From the NCBI RefSeq assembly GCF_022201045.2, contig NC_068558.1, positions 2,852,001 through 2,916,000 of the forward strand: 64,000 nucleotides of DNA. Reading direction: 5' to 3'. Both the position numbers and the translations under genes were made by a program. Under the pieces are notes generated by a model. It saw only the letters and a program-made list of their open reading frames with translations, had not been told where the DNA came from and made no database searches. This document shows positions 24,391 through 36,344 of this stretch, in pieces. The DNA comes from Citrus sinensis (Eukaryota > Streptophyta > Magnoliopsida > Sapindales > Rutaceae). Numbering within the stretch: the stretch's first letter is position 1; each line of letters begins with the position of its first letter.

Positions 24391-25772
24391 GACTAATGCA
24401 AAATTATGGCTAATCAATGATTTAGATTACACTGAAGAACAAATTAGATTCTTTTCATAAAAGTAAATTGACTTCAACCCACTTATCACCAACAAAACCT
24501 TAAAATAAATTCCTAAATATATAAAAAATTTAGGATAAATATTTGTTGAGTCCTTATATTTTCATTTAAGTGCTCTTTTAATTTTTATATTTTAGAAAAT
24601 ACCCCAAAGTATCTTTGTAGTTAAATATATTATATTTTTACCCTTGTTTTTTCTTTGCTTTTACAATAATATCGTTGCAATAATATTGTTGACATTAATT
24701 AATTTATTTGTAAAAGTTTAATTAACAAATTAATCAATAAATTATGTATTGGCATATTAATCAATAAATCTTAGTATAAAAAACTAATAATTTTCGTACC
24801 CGTACAACAATCATGCTGCTATTTTATTTATAAATAAACTAATATCAATTAACTTATAATAATATTCAATATCCTTAAAACAATTTTACTGATAGCTATT
24901 TTATAAAAAAGTAAGGGTATTATTGTAAAAAAAGAAAAAGTAATAATAATAGTGCAACATATTTAACAGAAATGATGTTTTAAAATATTTTTTAAAATAT
25001 AAAAATTAAATAGATACTTAAATTAAACTATAAGAAAGAAATGAACATTACACTGAAAAACAAGTTAGATTCTTTTCATACAAGTAAATTGACTTCAATC
25101 CACTTATCCCATGACTAATGTAAAATTATGGCTAATCAATGATTTAGATTACACTGAAAAACAAGTTAGATTCTTTTCATACAAGTAAATTGACTTCAAT
25201 CCACTTATCACCAACAAAAACTTAAAATAAATTCCCAAATAATATAAAAAATTTAGGCTAAATATTTGTTGAGCCCTTATATTTTCATTTAAGTGCTCGC
25301 TTAATTTTTATATTGTAGAAAATACCCCAAAGTATCTTTGTAGTTAAATATATTATACTTTTATCCTTATTTTTTTCTTTGTTTTTACAATAATATCGTT
25401 GCAATAATATTGTTGACATTAATTAATTTATTTGTAAAATTTTAATTAACAAATTAATCAATAATTATTTATTAGCATATTAATCAATAAATCTTAGTAT
25501 AAAAAACTAATAATTTTCGTACTCATACAACAATCTTACTACTATTTTATTTATAAATAAACTAATATCAATCAACTTATAATAATATTTAATATCCTTG
25601 AAACAATTTTACTGATAGGTATTTTATAAAAAAGTAAGGGTATTATTGTAAAAAAAGAAAAAGTAATAATAATAGTGTAACATATTTAACAGCAATGATG
25701 TTTTAAATATTTTTTAAAATATAAAAATTAAATAGACACTTAAATTAAAATATATGGAGTAAATGAACATTA
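24391..25772 (+). repeat. Tandem duplication (722-bp period) of a foldback-type repeat
   Basis: Copy A (24391 to about 25050) and copy B (25113 to about 25772) are nearly identical over about 660 bases, beginning GACTAATG(C/T)AAAATTATGG and ending near AAATGAACATTAC. Each copy is internally palindromic: the left part with TTTTTATATTTTA and ATATATTATA(T/C)TTTTA recurs inverted near its right end. That suggests an old MITE or foldback element that was then duplicated together with flanking DNA. A short third piece, an ACACTGAAAAACAAGTTAGATTC segment, bridges the copies. No coding potential. Confidence 0.85.
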
Positions 25773-27005
25773 CTAAAAATTTATTTCTAAATTTGTTTCT
25801 CTTTTAATTGGAAACAGAGCAATCTATTCAAAATTTTAAATGTTTTTTTTTTATTTTTAAGGGAAAAAAAAGGTGTTCGTTGGATTCGATTAATAAGCAC
25901 GAGCGCTAATTATTAAAAAAAAGAAAAAAGAAAACCGAAATAACTTGCATGCCACGTTGCATAAAATAAGCTCAAACAAAAGTGTCGACGTATACACTCG
26001 CTTATCTTTCTATATAACTCTTCCTCTCTCTGCCTTTGCGTTTCTTTTTTTTTTTCAATTTTCTTGTTTCCTTTTCCTTCACTCAGACATTTTTTTTTCT
26101 TTGGTTGTTTCTCGCGATTGTGCGATCAGAAACTCTTTCCTTGATTCAACTCACGAATAGGGTTATTCATTTTCTGTGAATCTGGATAAGCTTCTGTAAG
26201 AACCTAAACTCTTTTTTTTTTTTTTTGAAATGATTATAAAGTAAATTTTTATTCGAGGCCATAGATCTTGATTTAACTTTTTGTTTATATTTTTCTCTAA
26301 TGAATTGAAAAATAAGGAATTAGGTACTTTTTCCTTGAGGATTTAAATCTTATTTACAAATCTAAATTCCTTGCTTTTATTTTTGTGCTCGCCGTTTCTC
26401 TCGCAATTGGACCAATGTGATTGCTGTGGTTGCGTCTTGGATCAGGCGCCATAGTCCTGTATTTGATGATATTCTGATAATATTTATTTGAATTCATAGT
26501 GCAAATTTTGTCCTTTATAGTGAAGTAAAATTGTTTGAGGGCAGTTAATTATATTTCCATTTTAAGTTACGATAATTGTTTGGTTCTATTCTTAGTCATT
26601 TGTGTTTTGCAAGTTGATTTATTTATTTATTTCTGATAACCGTGAGCTTAATTGGGTACAACTGTTTAACTTGATTGTATCTTAAATTAGATGTTACTCA
26701 TATAGTTGTGTCATCAAATGTCTTGACATACTGATTTCATTTATTTTATCGACAGACTTGTCACCTGTTCCTTGTTTGAGCATTGGACAAAAGTCTGAGG
26801 TTTCTGATTCTGTGATATTTGTTTTACTGTCTCATTTTGCTTGGAGCTTGTGTATCTCTGTTTGGTAGGTGCTTATTCTTTTTATTTTATGAACTTAAAC
26901 TGTATAAAGATCATTACTTCTTCATTTGCACTGCCTCTGGGATAGAGCGTTGATCTATATAATGGATATATAACAGGCTGTGATTTAAATTGCATAAAGA
27001 TCAAA
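25773..27005 (+). promoter_or_regulatory. Promoter and spliced 5' leader of the UBC gene (inferred)
   Basis: A TATA-like TCTATATAAC at about 26008-26017 is followed by a pyrimidine-rich leader. A donor-like CTTCT/GTAAGAA at 26195-26196 and acceptor-like sites at about 26870 and 26976 suggest an intron in the 5' leader before the ATG at 27006. This is read from sequence only. Confidence 0.4.
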
Positions 27006-29288
27006 ATGTCTTCTCCAAGCAAGAGAAGGGATATGGATGTCATGAAGCTGTAAGTTCCTCATTGTTACTATTGCCTTCGTATCAAATGCTTATTTCTCAC
27101 TGTCAGTATTGATCAAATCATGTTTCTGGTGATTTTCTTTTTCTCTAATGCATTTTTTTTGTTTTTTAAACTTCTATTTTTCATGATGTGATTGGTATTT
27201 ATATTTCATGGAGCTTTTGTTTCCTATTGACTTCATGCTATGCAGGATGATGAGTGATTACAATGTGGAGACAATAAATGATGGACTGAATGAATTTAAT
27301 GTGGAATTCCATGGTCCAAAAGAAAGTACAGTCTCTTCTCACTTGTGCTTTTACTTTGTACGCGATACTTCTTTTCATCTGTTCTGCATATGACCCATGC
27401 ATTTGTGTTTGTGTCATTGTATGTGTTGCACACACTCGCACATTTCTTCATTGTCATGGATTCTTTGGTTGAATTTAGGAACATTATCTAACACTTACCC
27501 GTAAAGGACACTGTTAGGATTGGGCCTTATTTGGTGCTGAGGTGCTTTAGCTTTTAAGCCACAGTTGCTGTGAATAAAGAGCTGTATTTATAAAATGTAA
27601 GTTGATAGTTTGTAGTGAATATGACTTTTAAATAATAATTTTGACAATATTAGTAAAGATATTATAGGTTTTTCATCAGACAAGTGTGGGATCAAATCAA
27701 CTTAGCTTCCAAGCCACAACAGCAATTGTTTACCAAACACTTTCTCGGCGCAGTTTAAAAGCTATTGTTAACCAACCTCAACACCAAACAAGGCCTTAGT
27801 TCCCTTGAAGTAGTATAGTTTCTCTGATTCTGTTAACTCAGATTCTTTGCCTTTTCATGTAACTTCCATAGGGCCTAAAGTCTCTTTGTGTCTTTCAACC
27901 TCGCACTTTTGTGAAAGCTGCACTATGGAGCATGATAATCACTTGAAAATTTAGTGTTTATTTTAACTTTCAAAATCCATCCTAGCTCCCCATGGAGCAA
28001 TGTAGTTGATGGCCACGACTGTGTGGTAATTCCAGGGTTTTTATAAAGATCTGAGATTTTAAATTTAGTGTCAATTACTCTTTTCTTTAATTTCAGCACC
28101 TAACTAATTTCCTGGCGGAGTTTTGAGAATGCTTTTCTTTTCCTGTGCAATCTTTTTGACATCCTTTTTTCCTCCATTGGATTCTCCGAAACATGTCCTA
28201 TTTTCTTAACATTCTTTATGTTGTACAAACATGATGCTTGCAGGCCTTTATGAAGGTGGGGTTTGGAAAATTCGTGTTGAGCTTCCTGATGCTTATCCAT
28301 ACAAGTCTCCTTCCATTGGGTTTGTGAACAAGATATACCACCCTAATGTAGATGAAATGTGAGGAACTTTTACCTTGAAAAGCAGATTTGTCTATTTAAT
28401 ATTTTTAACAGAATCTTCTGTACATGAACTTGGAATTGCTATGAATGAGTTTTCTTCATTAATCACAGGTCTGGTTCTGTATGCTTGGATGTTATTAACC
28501 AGTCATGGAGCCCGATGTTTGGTAACCATTTATCTTAAACTTACTAATGTTATATTGTTTGAATTGCCCACCTTCTTATTTTATGTTTTACAATTGTTTG
28601 GTTTTTGAATTGATTCTATATACATTGTTTTTGCATTGTCATTGCCCACTCTTCTATGAAATTTAGAAAACACTTCTTGCTTTTGGATTAAGTCTAGGAT
28701 TTCTCACATACATATCCATTATTCTTATTGCTGCAGATCTATTAAACATTTTTGAATCTTTTCTTCCTCAACTCCTTCTTTATCCCAATCCTTCAGACCC
28801 ACTTAATGGTGATGCAGCTTCACTGATGATGAAGGACCGAAAACAGTATGACCAAAAAGTGAAAGGTGAATGTTATTAGTAGAATAGATGCTTTTTCCCT
28901 GCTCTTTTAGGATCTTTTGGTCAAACAACTTCAAGGAAAAATACCACTCTGAATGACTTCGAAAATTGAGTGATGTGGTAGTATAATATCAACGGGACTC
29001 CAAAGTCCACACAATTTAACAATGAACAACTCTCTCATAATAAGTGGAGGACCTCCGAATTGGGATTTTGGACTTCCTCAGACAGCTTGTTCAGACTTTT
29101 GGAGTTTCAGGATTTTGACACTGTTGTTTTTCTTATCTCTTATTTGTGGAACAGAGTACTGTGAGAGATATGCCAAGAAAGAGAATATTGTTAACTCCAC
29201 AGCTGATGAGGAGAGTGGCGATGAGGAAATCAGTGAAGAAGAAAGCGAATCTAGTGATGATGACATTGCTGGGCATGCAGATCCTTAA
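27006..29288 (+). CDS. UBC5: Ubiquitin-conjugating enzyme E2 (UBC4/5/6 group), six coding exons
   Basis: E2 enzyme that carries ubiquitin as a thioester and passes it to substrates with an E3; the closest animal type is UBE2H. Exons 27006-27049, 27246-27325, 28244-28358, 28469-28521, 28737-28865 and 29155-29288 join in frame through GT-AG introns to give 184 residues, close to Arabidopsis UBC4/5 (about 187). The start [20 protein letters not shown] is typical of this group. The core has YPYKSPS (about 59-65), HPN at 74-76 and the active-site Cys85 in SGSVCLDV. The C-terminal tail is very acidic ([17 protein letters not shown]), also a group trait. Intron 2 carries a MITE. The group is certain; assignment to UBC4, 5 or 6 is not, and the symbol is nominal. 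Confidence 0.93.
27523..27795. mobile_element. MITE in intron 2 of the UBC gene
   Basis: Imperfect inverted ends GGCCTTATTTGGTGCTGAGG (left) and, read inverted from the right, GGCCTTGTTTGGTGTTGAGG, 273 bp apart. Extended similarity inward (CTTTTAAGCCACAG against GCTTTTAAACTGCG-type sequence). TTA follows the right end, but no clean target repeat is seen on the left, so the class is unsure (PIF/Harbinger or hAT). Internal sequence resembles 40797-41040. No coding potential. Confidence 0.7.
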
Positions 29289-30141
29289 TAACCCTTGGGG
29301 CTTCGCCACCACTGGATTAAACTACTTGGTGAGGGCAGCAATGACCCTGATAGTGGAATATGATCAGTTGTAGCTTTGTAATACCATGACAGATAAAAGA
29401 GATCCTGTCCTGAATGTCATTTATTTAGGATACCAGGCGGATATTGAATATGAATGACAGGAAGAAGATTGATAATTAAATTTATTGAGTGGGTTATGTT
29501 CTCTTGCCTGCTGTTCTTCCTTTTCATCATTTTATTTTTATGACTTGGGCCTCTGTGAGGTCACAGATAAGTGATTGTATTATCTCTATTATTCCGAGTT
29601 TTTTTTGCATGATTTGGTTCGTCTCTTTTGTCAAGTTCTTACGCACCTTTTCCTCAACAGAAGAAAAGATAAAAAAGAATAAAACCCACCAATGAAAAGG
29701 ATTTATTGGGGGGTTTAAATTTTGCTTATTTGTCTTTGTATTATTATGGGATCAATAAGAAAGCTCCACTTGTATCATGCGTTCTAATGAATTAATTTAT
29801 TAATGGCAAGTAAACAGTCTTGTTGAACAAGTGAGAAGCCAATGGAGGCTCGAAAGTGGCGCCATTCAAAATTTCTTGACTCTTTCAATAAGCCGGCTTC
29901 TAAATATTATTATGTCAATTGAGGGATAATTTTTGTTAAGTCGTTTTTGGCAATCACAAATAGATATTACAAACATCTTCTTTAAGTTCAGCCAATTGGC
30001 AATTCGCAATAGCATCATTTTTTGTTACTATCGGATTATTCTACAATTGGCAACTTGCAATAGCAACATAACTCACTTCATAAAGGAGAAAGCAATGTGA
30101 TAAATTAATTCTGGCAAAACTCCGGCAAGTTCATCTGAGAA
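29289..30141. other. UBC 3' region and LRR kinase promoter region
   Basis: The UBC 3' untranslated region is probably within the first 400 bases. A near-repeated AATTGGCAA(C/T)T(C/T)GCAATAGCA segment occurs at about 29993-30014 and 30045-30066, upstream of the receptor kinase. No gene seen. Confidence 0.4.
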
Positions 30142-32342
30142 ATGGATCGACGGTCCATCTGGGCACTGCCAGTTTTGGTCTTTCTCCTCTTCCCAGTTGT
30201 GAAATCTGAAGTGGAAGAAGAAGTGAAGCGGGCATTAGTCCAATTCATGGAGAAGCTTTCGGTAGGAAATGCAGCAAGAGACCATAACTGGGGTTGGAAC
30301 CGAAGTTCAGACCCCTGCAGTGGCAAATGGGTGGGCGTAACTTGTGATTCAAGGCAGAAATCTGTTAGAAAAATTGTGCTTGATGGGTTTAATCTCAGTG
30401 GCATTCTTGATACCACTTCTGTCTGCAAGACACAGTCACTTGTTGTCTTGAGCTTGGAAGAGAACAACATTGCTGGAACTGTGTCACAAGAAATATCAAA
30501 CTGCAAACAATTAACTCACTTGTATGTCGGTAGGAACAAACTCTCTGGCAACCTTCCTGACTCTCTATCAAAGTTAAACAATTTGAAAAGGCTTGATATA
30601 TCCAACAATAACTTCTCTAGTGAGCTTCCAGATTTGTCTCGAATTTCAGGGCTGTTAACCTTCTTTGCTGAAAACAATCAGCTTAGGGGAGGAATACCAG
30701 AATTTGACTTCTCCAATCTTCTGCAGTTCAATGTCTCCAACAACAACCTCAGTGGTCCAGTTCCTGGTGTCAACGGCCGTCTTGGAGCTGACAGCTTTTC
30801 GGGTAATCCTGGATTATGTGGCAAGCCACTACCAAATGCTTGTCCTCCAACTCCACCGCCAATAAAGGAATCGAAAGGATCATCAACTAATCAGGTTTTT
30901 TTATTCTCGGGCTATATTCTTCTCGGTCTGTTTATTCTGCTCTTAGTTGTATTGAAGTTAGTTAGCAAAAACAAGCAGAAAGAAGAAAAAACTGATGTTA
31001 TTAAGAAAGAAGTGGCGCTGGATATTAATAGCAACAAGCGTAGTAGTATTTCAAGTGTACACAGGGCTGGTGACAATAGATCAGAGTATTCAATAACATC
31101 AGTTGATAGTGGGGCGGCCTCATCATCACTTGTAGTTCTTACAAGTTCAAAGGTGAACAAGTTGAAGTTCGAAGACTTGCTTCGCGCTCCGGCAGAATTA
31201 CTTGGAAGGGGAAAACACGGAAGCCTCTACAGGGTCGTACTTGATGACGGGTTGATGTTGGCAGTGAAAAGGTTAAGAGATTGGAGCATTTCAAGTGAAG
31301 ACTTCAAGAATAGGATGCAGAAGATAGACCATGTGAAACATCCAAATGTATTACCTCCACTTGCATATTACTGTTCCAAGCAAGAAAAGCTTCTGGTTTA
31401 TGAATATCAACCTAATGGAAGTCTATTCAACCTTCTTCACGGTAAATTCATTAATCAACTTTACATATTTCATTTTCATTTAAATTTAGTAGTTGTTAGT
31501 AGCATTGCTACAATTACAGCAAAATAGGCTGAGAAATGATGTTAATAAGAAGATATTCACAGAATGAATTACAGTTGAAAATAATTGATAAACTTGGTTT
31601 AGTTTTTCGGCCACTTACAATGCAGCTGGTATCAGTTTAGCCCAAATCAAATAGCTCCCTCTTGGATTCATGCATCATGCCCCAGTAACACCACACAAAT
31701 CAATAAGACACTAGCTGGAATCAACTACTACTAATATTGTGATGCTTCATGTTGAGTTCAGGATCCGAAAATGGTCAATCATTTGACTGGGGAAGCAGAC
31801 TACGAGTTGCAGCTTGTGTCGCTAAAGCTCTTGCATTGATTCACGAGGAGCTTCGGGAAGATGGAATTGCTCATGGTAACCTGAAATCCAACAACATTTT
31901 GTTCAACAACAACATGGAACCCTGTATCAGCGAATATGGCTTAATAGTGACTGAGAATCACGATCAATCATTCCTTGCTCAAACTAGTAGCTTGAAAATC
32001 AATGATATCAGTAACCAGATGTGTAGCACCATCAAGGCTGATGTTTATGGCTTTGGTGTGATTCTACTTGAGCTCTTGACGGGAAAGCTAGTCCAGAACA
32101 ATGGGTTCAATTTGGCTACATGGGTGCATTCAGTGGTTAGAGAAGAATGGACGGTTGAAGTTTTTGACGAGGTGTTGATTGCAGAAGCTGCGAGTGAAGA
32201 GAGGATGCTGAAATTGCTACAGGTAGCATTGAGGTGCATTAACCAATCTCCAAATGAAAGGCCTAGCATGAATCAAGTTGCTGTTATGATCAATAACATC
32301 AAAGAGGAAGAAGAGAGATCGATTAGCTCTGAAGCGCGATAA
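30142..32342 (+). CDS. LRR receptor-like pseudokinase (LRR-III type), two exons
   Basis: Plasma-membrane receptor-like protein of the group annotated as probable inactive receptor kinases (At2g26730 type). Exons 30142-31441 and 31762-32342 join in phase 1 through a GT-AG intron to give 626 residues, usual for LRR-III. Order: signal peptide 1-22, LRRNT-type cap with DPCSGKWVGVTC (57-68), about five leucine-rich repeats (75-215), Pro-rich juxtamembrane stretch, membrane helix about 252-274, Ser-rich linker, and kinase-like domain from about 350. The loop GRGKHGSLY (355-363) and Lys376 are kept. The catalytic loop reads HGNLKSNN (471-478), with Asn where Asp belongs, and the DFG motif is EYG (491-493). 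Phosphotransfer is therefore unlikely; it probably acts as a scaffold or co-receptor (inference). Confidence 0.92.
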
Positions 32343-33478
32343 GCCGAAGAGCACATAATCATTTAGAACTGTAAGTCAATTCATAAGATATTGAAAGATA
32401 TTCATTTTCAGACATTATAGTGTTTGTTGTTTAGCAAACATTCTTGGCATCAAAATTCTGATTCCATAACTGTAATTTATTTATATATTCAGCAATAATT
32501 TTCATTTCAATCCTAATTATCTGCGTTACTAGCAATGCATTTGTTTGCTTCTGCTGTGTCAATGAACATATATGAAAAAGTCAAGAAAAAGACAAGATTT
32601 ATTAATCGCTTTGTTGGTTGGGCATCAACTAAAATCAGACAGCAGCAGAATGGTCAACGGCTATATACAATTCATGGCTTTGGTTATAAGAAGCTCTTCT
32701 TTTTTTTTTTTTTTTTTTTTGAGAACAATAATAATCAATGAATTTAGAGGCCATGCGTGGAAGGATAAGCGCATACGAGCGAGCTGTTTGACCCACCACC
32801 ATCCAGTTTTGTCCTTCAACATCTTTGGTACATCATATCAATATCTATAATTGATCAATGGTCTTATGGCTCTTGTAAATTACTCACAGGAGAGTTATAA
32901 TTAGCATGATCCACTCACGAATAGTTAATACGCAGCTTACATGCCAAGATTGATGGAAAGTTGCCGTGATTAGCAGGCAATCACATAGTGGATCATCATT
33001 GAAGGGTACTTATTTTGACTATTCTGATGATAAAGAAGTGTTACAAAACGTAGTGGAAAACCAAATGCATTTAGAGTGGTGGACCTCTTAAATCATTTCT
33101 AATCTTCCTTTTCTAATTACGCATCTAACACCTTGAGGAGAGAGTCAAGAAAAGGACTTTAAAAAGTCTTTTCAGGTTTGTTTGGTTAAAAGGGTGGCCA
33201 GGTTTTGTGTCAATTGTGGAAATGCAAAGTGGATTACGATGGACTTATGCGGGCTGGAGGTAGCAAAACATAACCCCCCCAAAAAAAAAAAAATCTCTAC
33301 CGTCTCTTCGGCTTATGCTTTGCAAATACACTTGGAATCTCCATCGCCAAAACAGAAACATCTTTGGAACTTCCATCAGTTGTTTCATTTGAGCTCGTCA
33401 TAGAAGAGGCCGGTTCCTTCAACATTAAAATTATCATTGAACCATCTACTTTTTCAAACTTTTGATCCTTTGGTAGCT
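32343..33478. other. Intergenic DNA between the LRR kinase and ATL genes
   Basis: The kinase 3' untranslated region lies at the left. A T-run is at about 32700-32720. No gene or element recognised. Confidence 0.4.
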
Positions 33479-33584
33479 CAAAGTATCGGATTGATGCTGG
33501 AAAGAATTTGATCTTTTTCTTCTTGTCATAACAAAGTATCGGATTGATGCTGGAAAGAATTTGATCTTTTTCTTCTTGTCATAA
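33479..33584 (+). repeat. Perfect 53-bp tandem duplication upstream of the ATL gene
   Basis: 33479-33531 and 33532-33584 are identical head-to-tail copies beginning CAAAGTATCGGATTGATGC and ending TTCTTCTTGTCATAA. They end 74 bases before the ATG, so they lie in the 5' leader or core promoter. The lack of differences points to a recent duplication or an assembly artefact. Confidence 0.95.
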
Positions 33585-33658
33585 CAGCCTTAGTTTCACT
33601 CATTGAATATATTCTTATCTCTCACACTCCTCTATCTTTTATAAGTTCACTAGAAAGA

Positions 33659-34753
33659 ATGACTTTAGCCAAAATGTCTACAACTCTAAACGACATGAAG
33701 CATAGAGATAGTTCTTTTACAGATGCACATGCTACATCAGCTTCCTATTCATTATCAACTCCTAACACTGTCAGCTATGAAAATGAATCAACCCCATCAT
33801 CAGCAACAAGCAGAATCAGTCCAATACTTCTTTTGATATTAGTAATTGTAGCTGTTGTTTTCTTCATTTTCGGTCTTGTCCATTTACTTATTAGATATCT
33901 CAAAAAAAGACCATCTCCTTTACCAAATCATCAGTCAAATAGATTCCCAGAAACCACTCTTCAAACACAGCTTCAACAGCTTTTCAGGCTACATGACTCT
34001 GGCCTAGATCAATCTTTGATAGATGCTCTACCGATGTTCTGCTACAAAGATATAGTAGGCTTGAAGGAGCCATTTGATTGTGCTGTTTGTCTATGTGAAT
34101 TCTCGGAACACGATAAGCTGAGGTTGCTTACATCTTGCAGCCATGCTTTCCATATTACTTGTATTGATACGTGGCTTCTTTCAAACTCTACATGCCCTCT
34201 TTGTAGAGGCACCCTTTCGAGCTCTGACAATTCCTTGGAGAACCCTGTGTCCAGCTTTGATGTTTCGAGGGAGATATCAACTGGGTTTACAACCGATGAA
34301 GAAAATGGATTCTCCGGTCGTCATAAACCTGAAAATGTCCAAGAAAGTGCCACTCCGAAGAGGGTATTTTCAGTGAGACTTGGCAAGTTTAAGAGTATAA
34401 ATGGAGATAACAGAGAGAGGGTACAAGGAGAGATGAGTATCTGTAATAAATTGGATGCAAGAAGATGTTACTCAATGGGTGCATTTCAGTATGTGCTTGT
34501 TGATTCAGATTTGCAAGTAGCCTTGTCCAATCATATTGCCTGTGATGGCACTGGAAGTTCAAATTCCTTAGTTGATGGAGAACTAGAAGGGAAGAAAATC
34601 AGCGAGAGGACTAGAGGTGAGAGCTACTCTGTCTCCAAGATATGGCTTTGGCCTAAGAAGAGCAGGCTGCCCAGTTCTTCTTCTAATGCTCATATGGCTG
34701 AGCTCGGCCTAGCTTCATCTCGCTCTTACTATAAGTTTGCAAATGAACTATAG
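33659..34753 (+). CDS. ATL-family RING-H2 E3 ubiquitin ligase, intronless
   Basis: Membrane-anchored E3 ligase of the plant ATL family, 364 residues in one exon, as is usual for ATLs. Order: Ser/Thr-rich start, one membrane helix at about 53-81, basic stop KKRP, the GLD-type motif SGLDQSLIDALPMF (114-127), then a RING-H2 with Cys141, Cys144, Cys160, His162, His165, Cys168, Cys179 and Cys182. That spacing (X2, X15, X1, X2, X2, X10, X2) is exactly canonical, and Trp172 is the conserved E2-contact Trp. The long C-terminal tail is Ser-rich with RRCYSMGAFQYV and KIWLWPKKS motifs, as in the ATL13/46/47 subgroup. An in-frame ATG five codons downstream is an alternative start. Substrate unknown. Confidence 0.92.
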   Translation: MTLAKMSTTLNDMKHRDSSFTDAHATSASYSLSTPNTVSYENESTPSSATSRISPILLLILVIVAVVFFIFGLVHLLIRYLKKRPSPLPNHQSNRFPETTLQTQLQQLFRLHDSGLDQSLIDALPMFCYKDIVGLKEPFDCAVCLCEFSEHDKLRLLTSCSHAFHITCIDTWLLSNSTCPLCRGTLSSSDNSLENPVSSFDVSREISTGFTTDEENGFSGRHKPENVQESATPKRVFSVRLGKFKSINGDNRERVQGEMSICNKLDARRCYSMGAFQYVLVDSDLQVALSNHIACDGTGSSNSLVDGELEGKKISERTRGESYSVSKIWLWPKKSRLPSSSSNAHMAELGLASSRSYYKFANEL

Positions 34754-36344
34754 AACTCAGGTGCTATGAAAATTTTAGGACGGTTAATTTAGTTAACTAA
34801 TGGTACAATGTTTACTGGTGTCCTGATATATGAATAATAAACATCACTTTCCGAATCTTGTTTATATCTTTATTATGTAAGATTTGCATATATGAGAAGG
34901 GATCATTTGTGTAATTTCTCTTAAATTTTTTTCTTTTTTTCTTTTTGACTGAAATCTGAAAGCACAAGTCACGTTGTAGGGTTGTGAAAATCATTCTAAG
35001 TTTTAGACCTCGGGCCCTCTCCGGATGTATTTTTCTTGCTTCAAAAGCTAGAAATGGCTTTCACTAGCCTTGAATTTGAAGCACGAGTCCTTTAATTAGT
35101 CGTGAAAAATCATAGTAACAAATTTTAGTTTTCGAATTCTCTTCACTTGTTAATGATTTTTCGTTACAATTTCGTAACTTTCTTCTTGTTAATTCTTCGT
35201 CATGTTTCGATCACTTTTAGTTTTTAACAATTTCTAGATGCGTATTCGTTGCTTCTAATTATATTCATCTTTTATTAGTAATTTTCTATTATTTTCTCAT
35301 TGAATTAGGATTCAATTTTCAATTGAGTTTGCGTGAGAAGCACCGAATCAATAATTAAATTTGCCTAACATGAATTTCATGTGGATCCTAGTCAATTATT
35401 AATTATTGATTTGATATTCAGTCAAGTTCTTACCATATAAGGTGCACCGAATTTGTATAATTTTTGGTTACATGTACTTTTAGTCTCCTACTTCTCATTA
35501 CTTATTACTTTATATAACTTTTTATTACTTTCTTTATCACTTTATTCAGTAAATTATCATTATTTACTTGTAATTTTTCGTCATAAATCAACGAAACGCT
35601 GCATTTTGGATTTTCTAGTCAAAGTTTTGTAATATTTTATTTTATTTTATTTTTTGGCCAAATTAACATTATGATGATCGCAAAAAATAACATTAATTGA
35701 TATACAATTGATGTAGTATTTGATGTTATATAAATGATAAATTGAACCATTGGCATTATTGTGCAATATTTATTATTTGAGTAATAATATAGTCACAAAT
35801 TTTTGTACAAACTGACGTAGCATGATAAAATTAGTTGAATTAAATATTTTTTGACTCACATAATTTATTTTTATTATTTTATATTTTATCATATCAATTT
35901 AATGTCATATCTATTTGTACAAAATAAATTTATATAAGAATTTATAATTATACCACCACTTTTATTATTTAACCAATAGTTTAGTAATACTCTTAGCCAT
36001 TTTGGATTAAAAACGGCTCGTTTTCTGTACTTACCATTAAAAAAAAAAAATCGATAATAATGTATGGACGCTAAATTTTAATTGGTTTGGATTTATCGAG
36101 TACGGAAGAAGACTGTAAGACGGGACCCACTGGAGACCGTTGACCACGGAAGACCGACCACCGACCGGAAGGTAAATTACGTAAAACGGCCCCTGAGGTT
36201 TGATGAAATTACATAAACAAAATGTAACCAAACCAAATTCTTTACTCAGTTTCTTTCTTCTGCATCAAAACAAATTATTTACTCTGTCAGAGTCACTACG
36301 ACCGCACACGAAGCCAAGCCGCTGTAGAAGAACTAAAAGAGACG
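34754..36344. other. ATL 3' region, AT-rich DNA and RDR2 promoter
   Basis: Probable ATL 3' untranslated region at the left. At about 35760-35965 a weak inverted repeat (TTTTTGTACAAA near the left, TTTGTACAAAATAAA near the right) may be an old MITE. The last 250 bases are the RDR2 upstream region. No gene seen. Confidence 0.4.

Noticed and set aside
27006-34753. An E2-E3 functional cluster (UBC plus ATL)
   Set aside because: The two genes are separated by an unrelated receptor gene, have their own promoters, and both families are large and scattered in plants; proximity is most likely chance.
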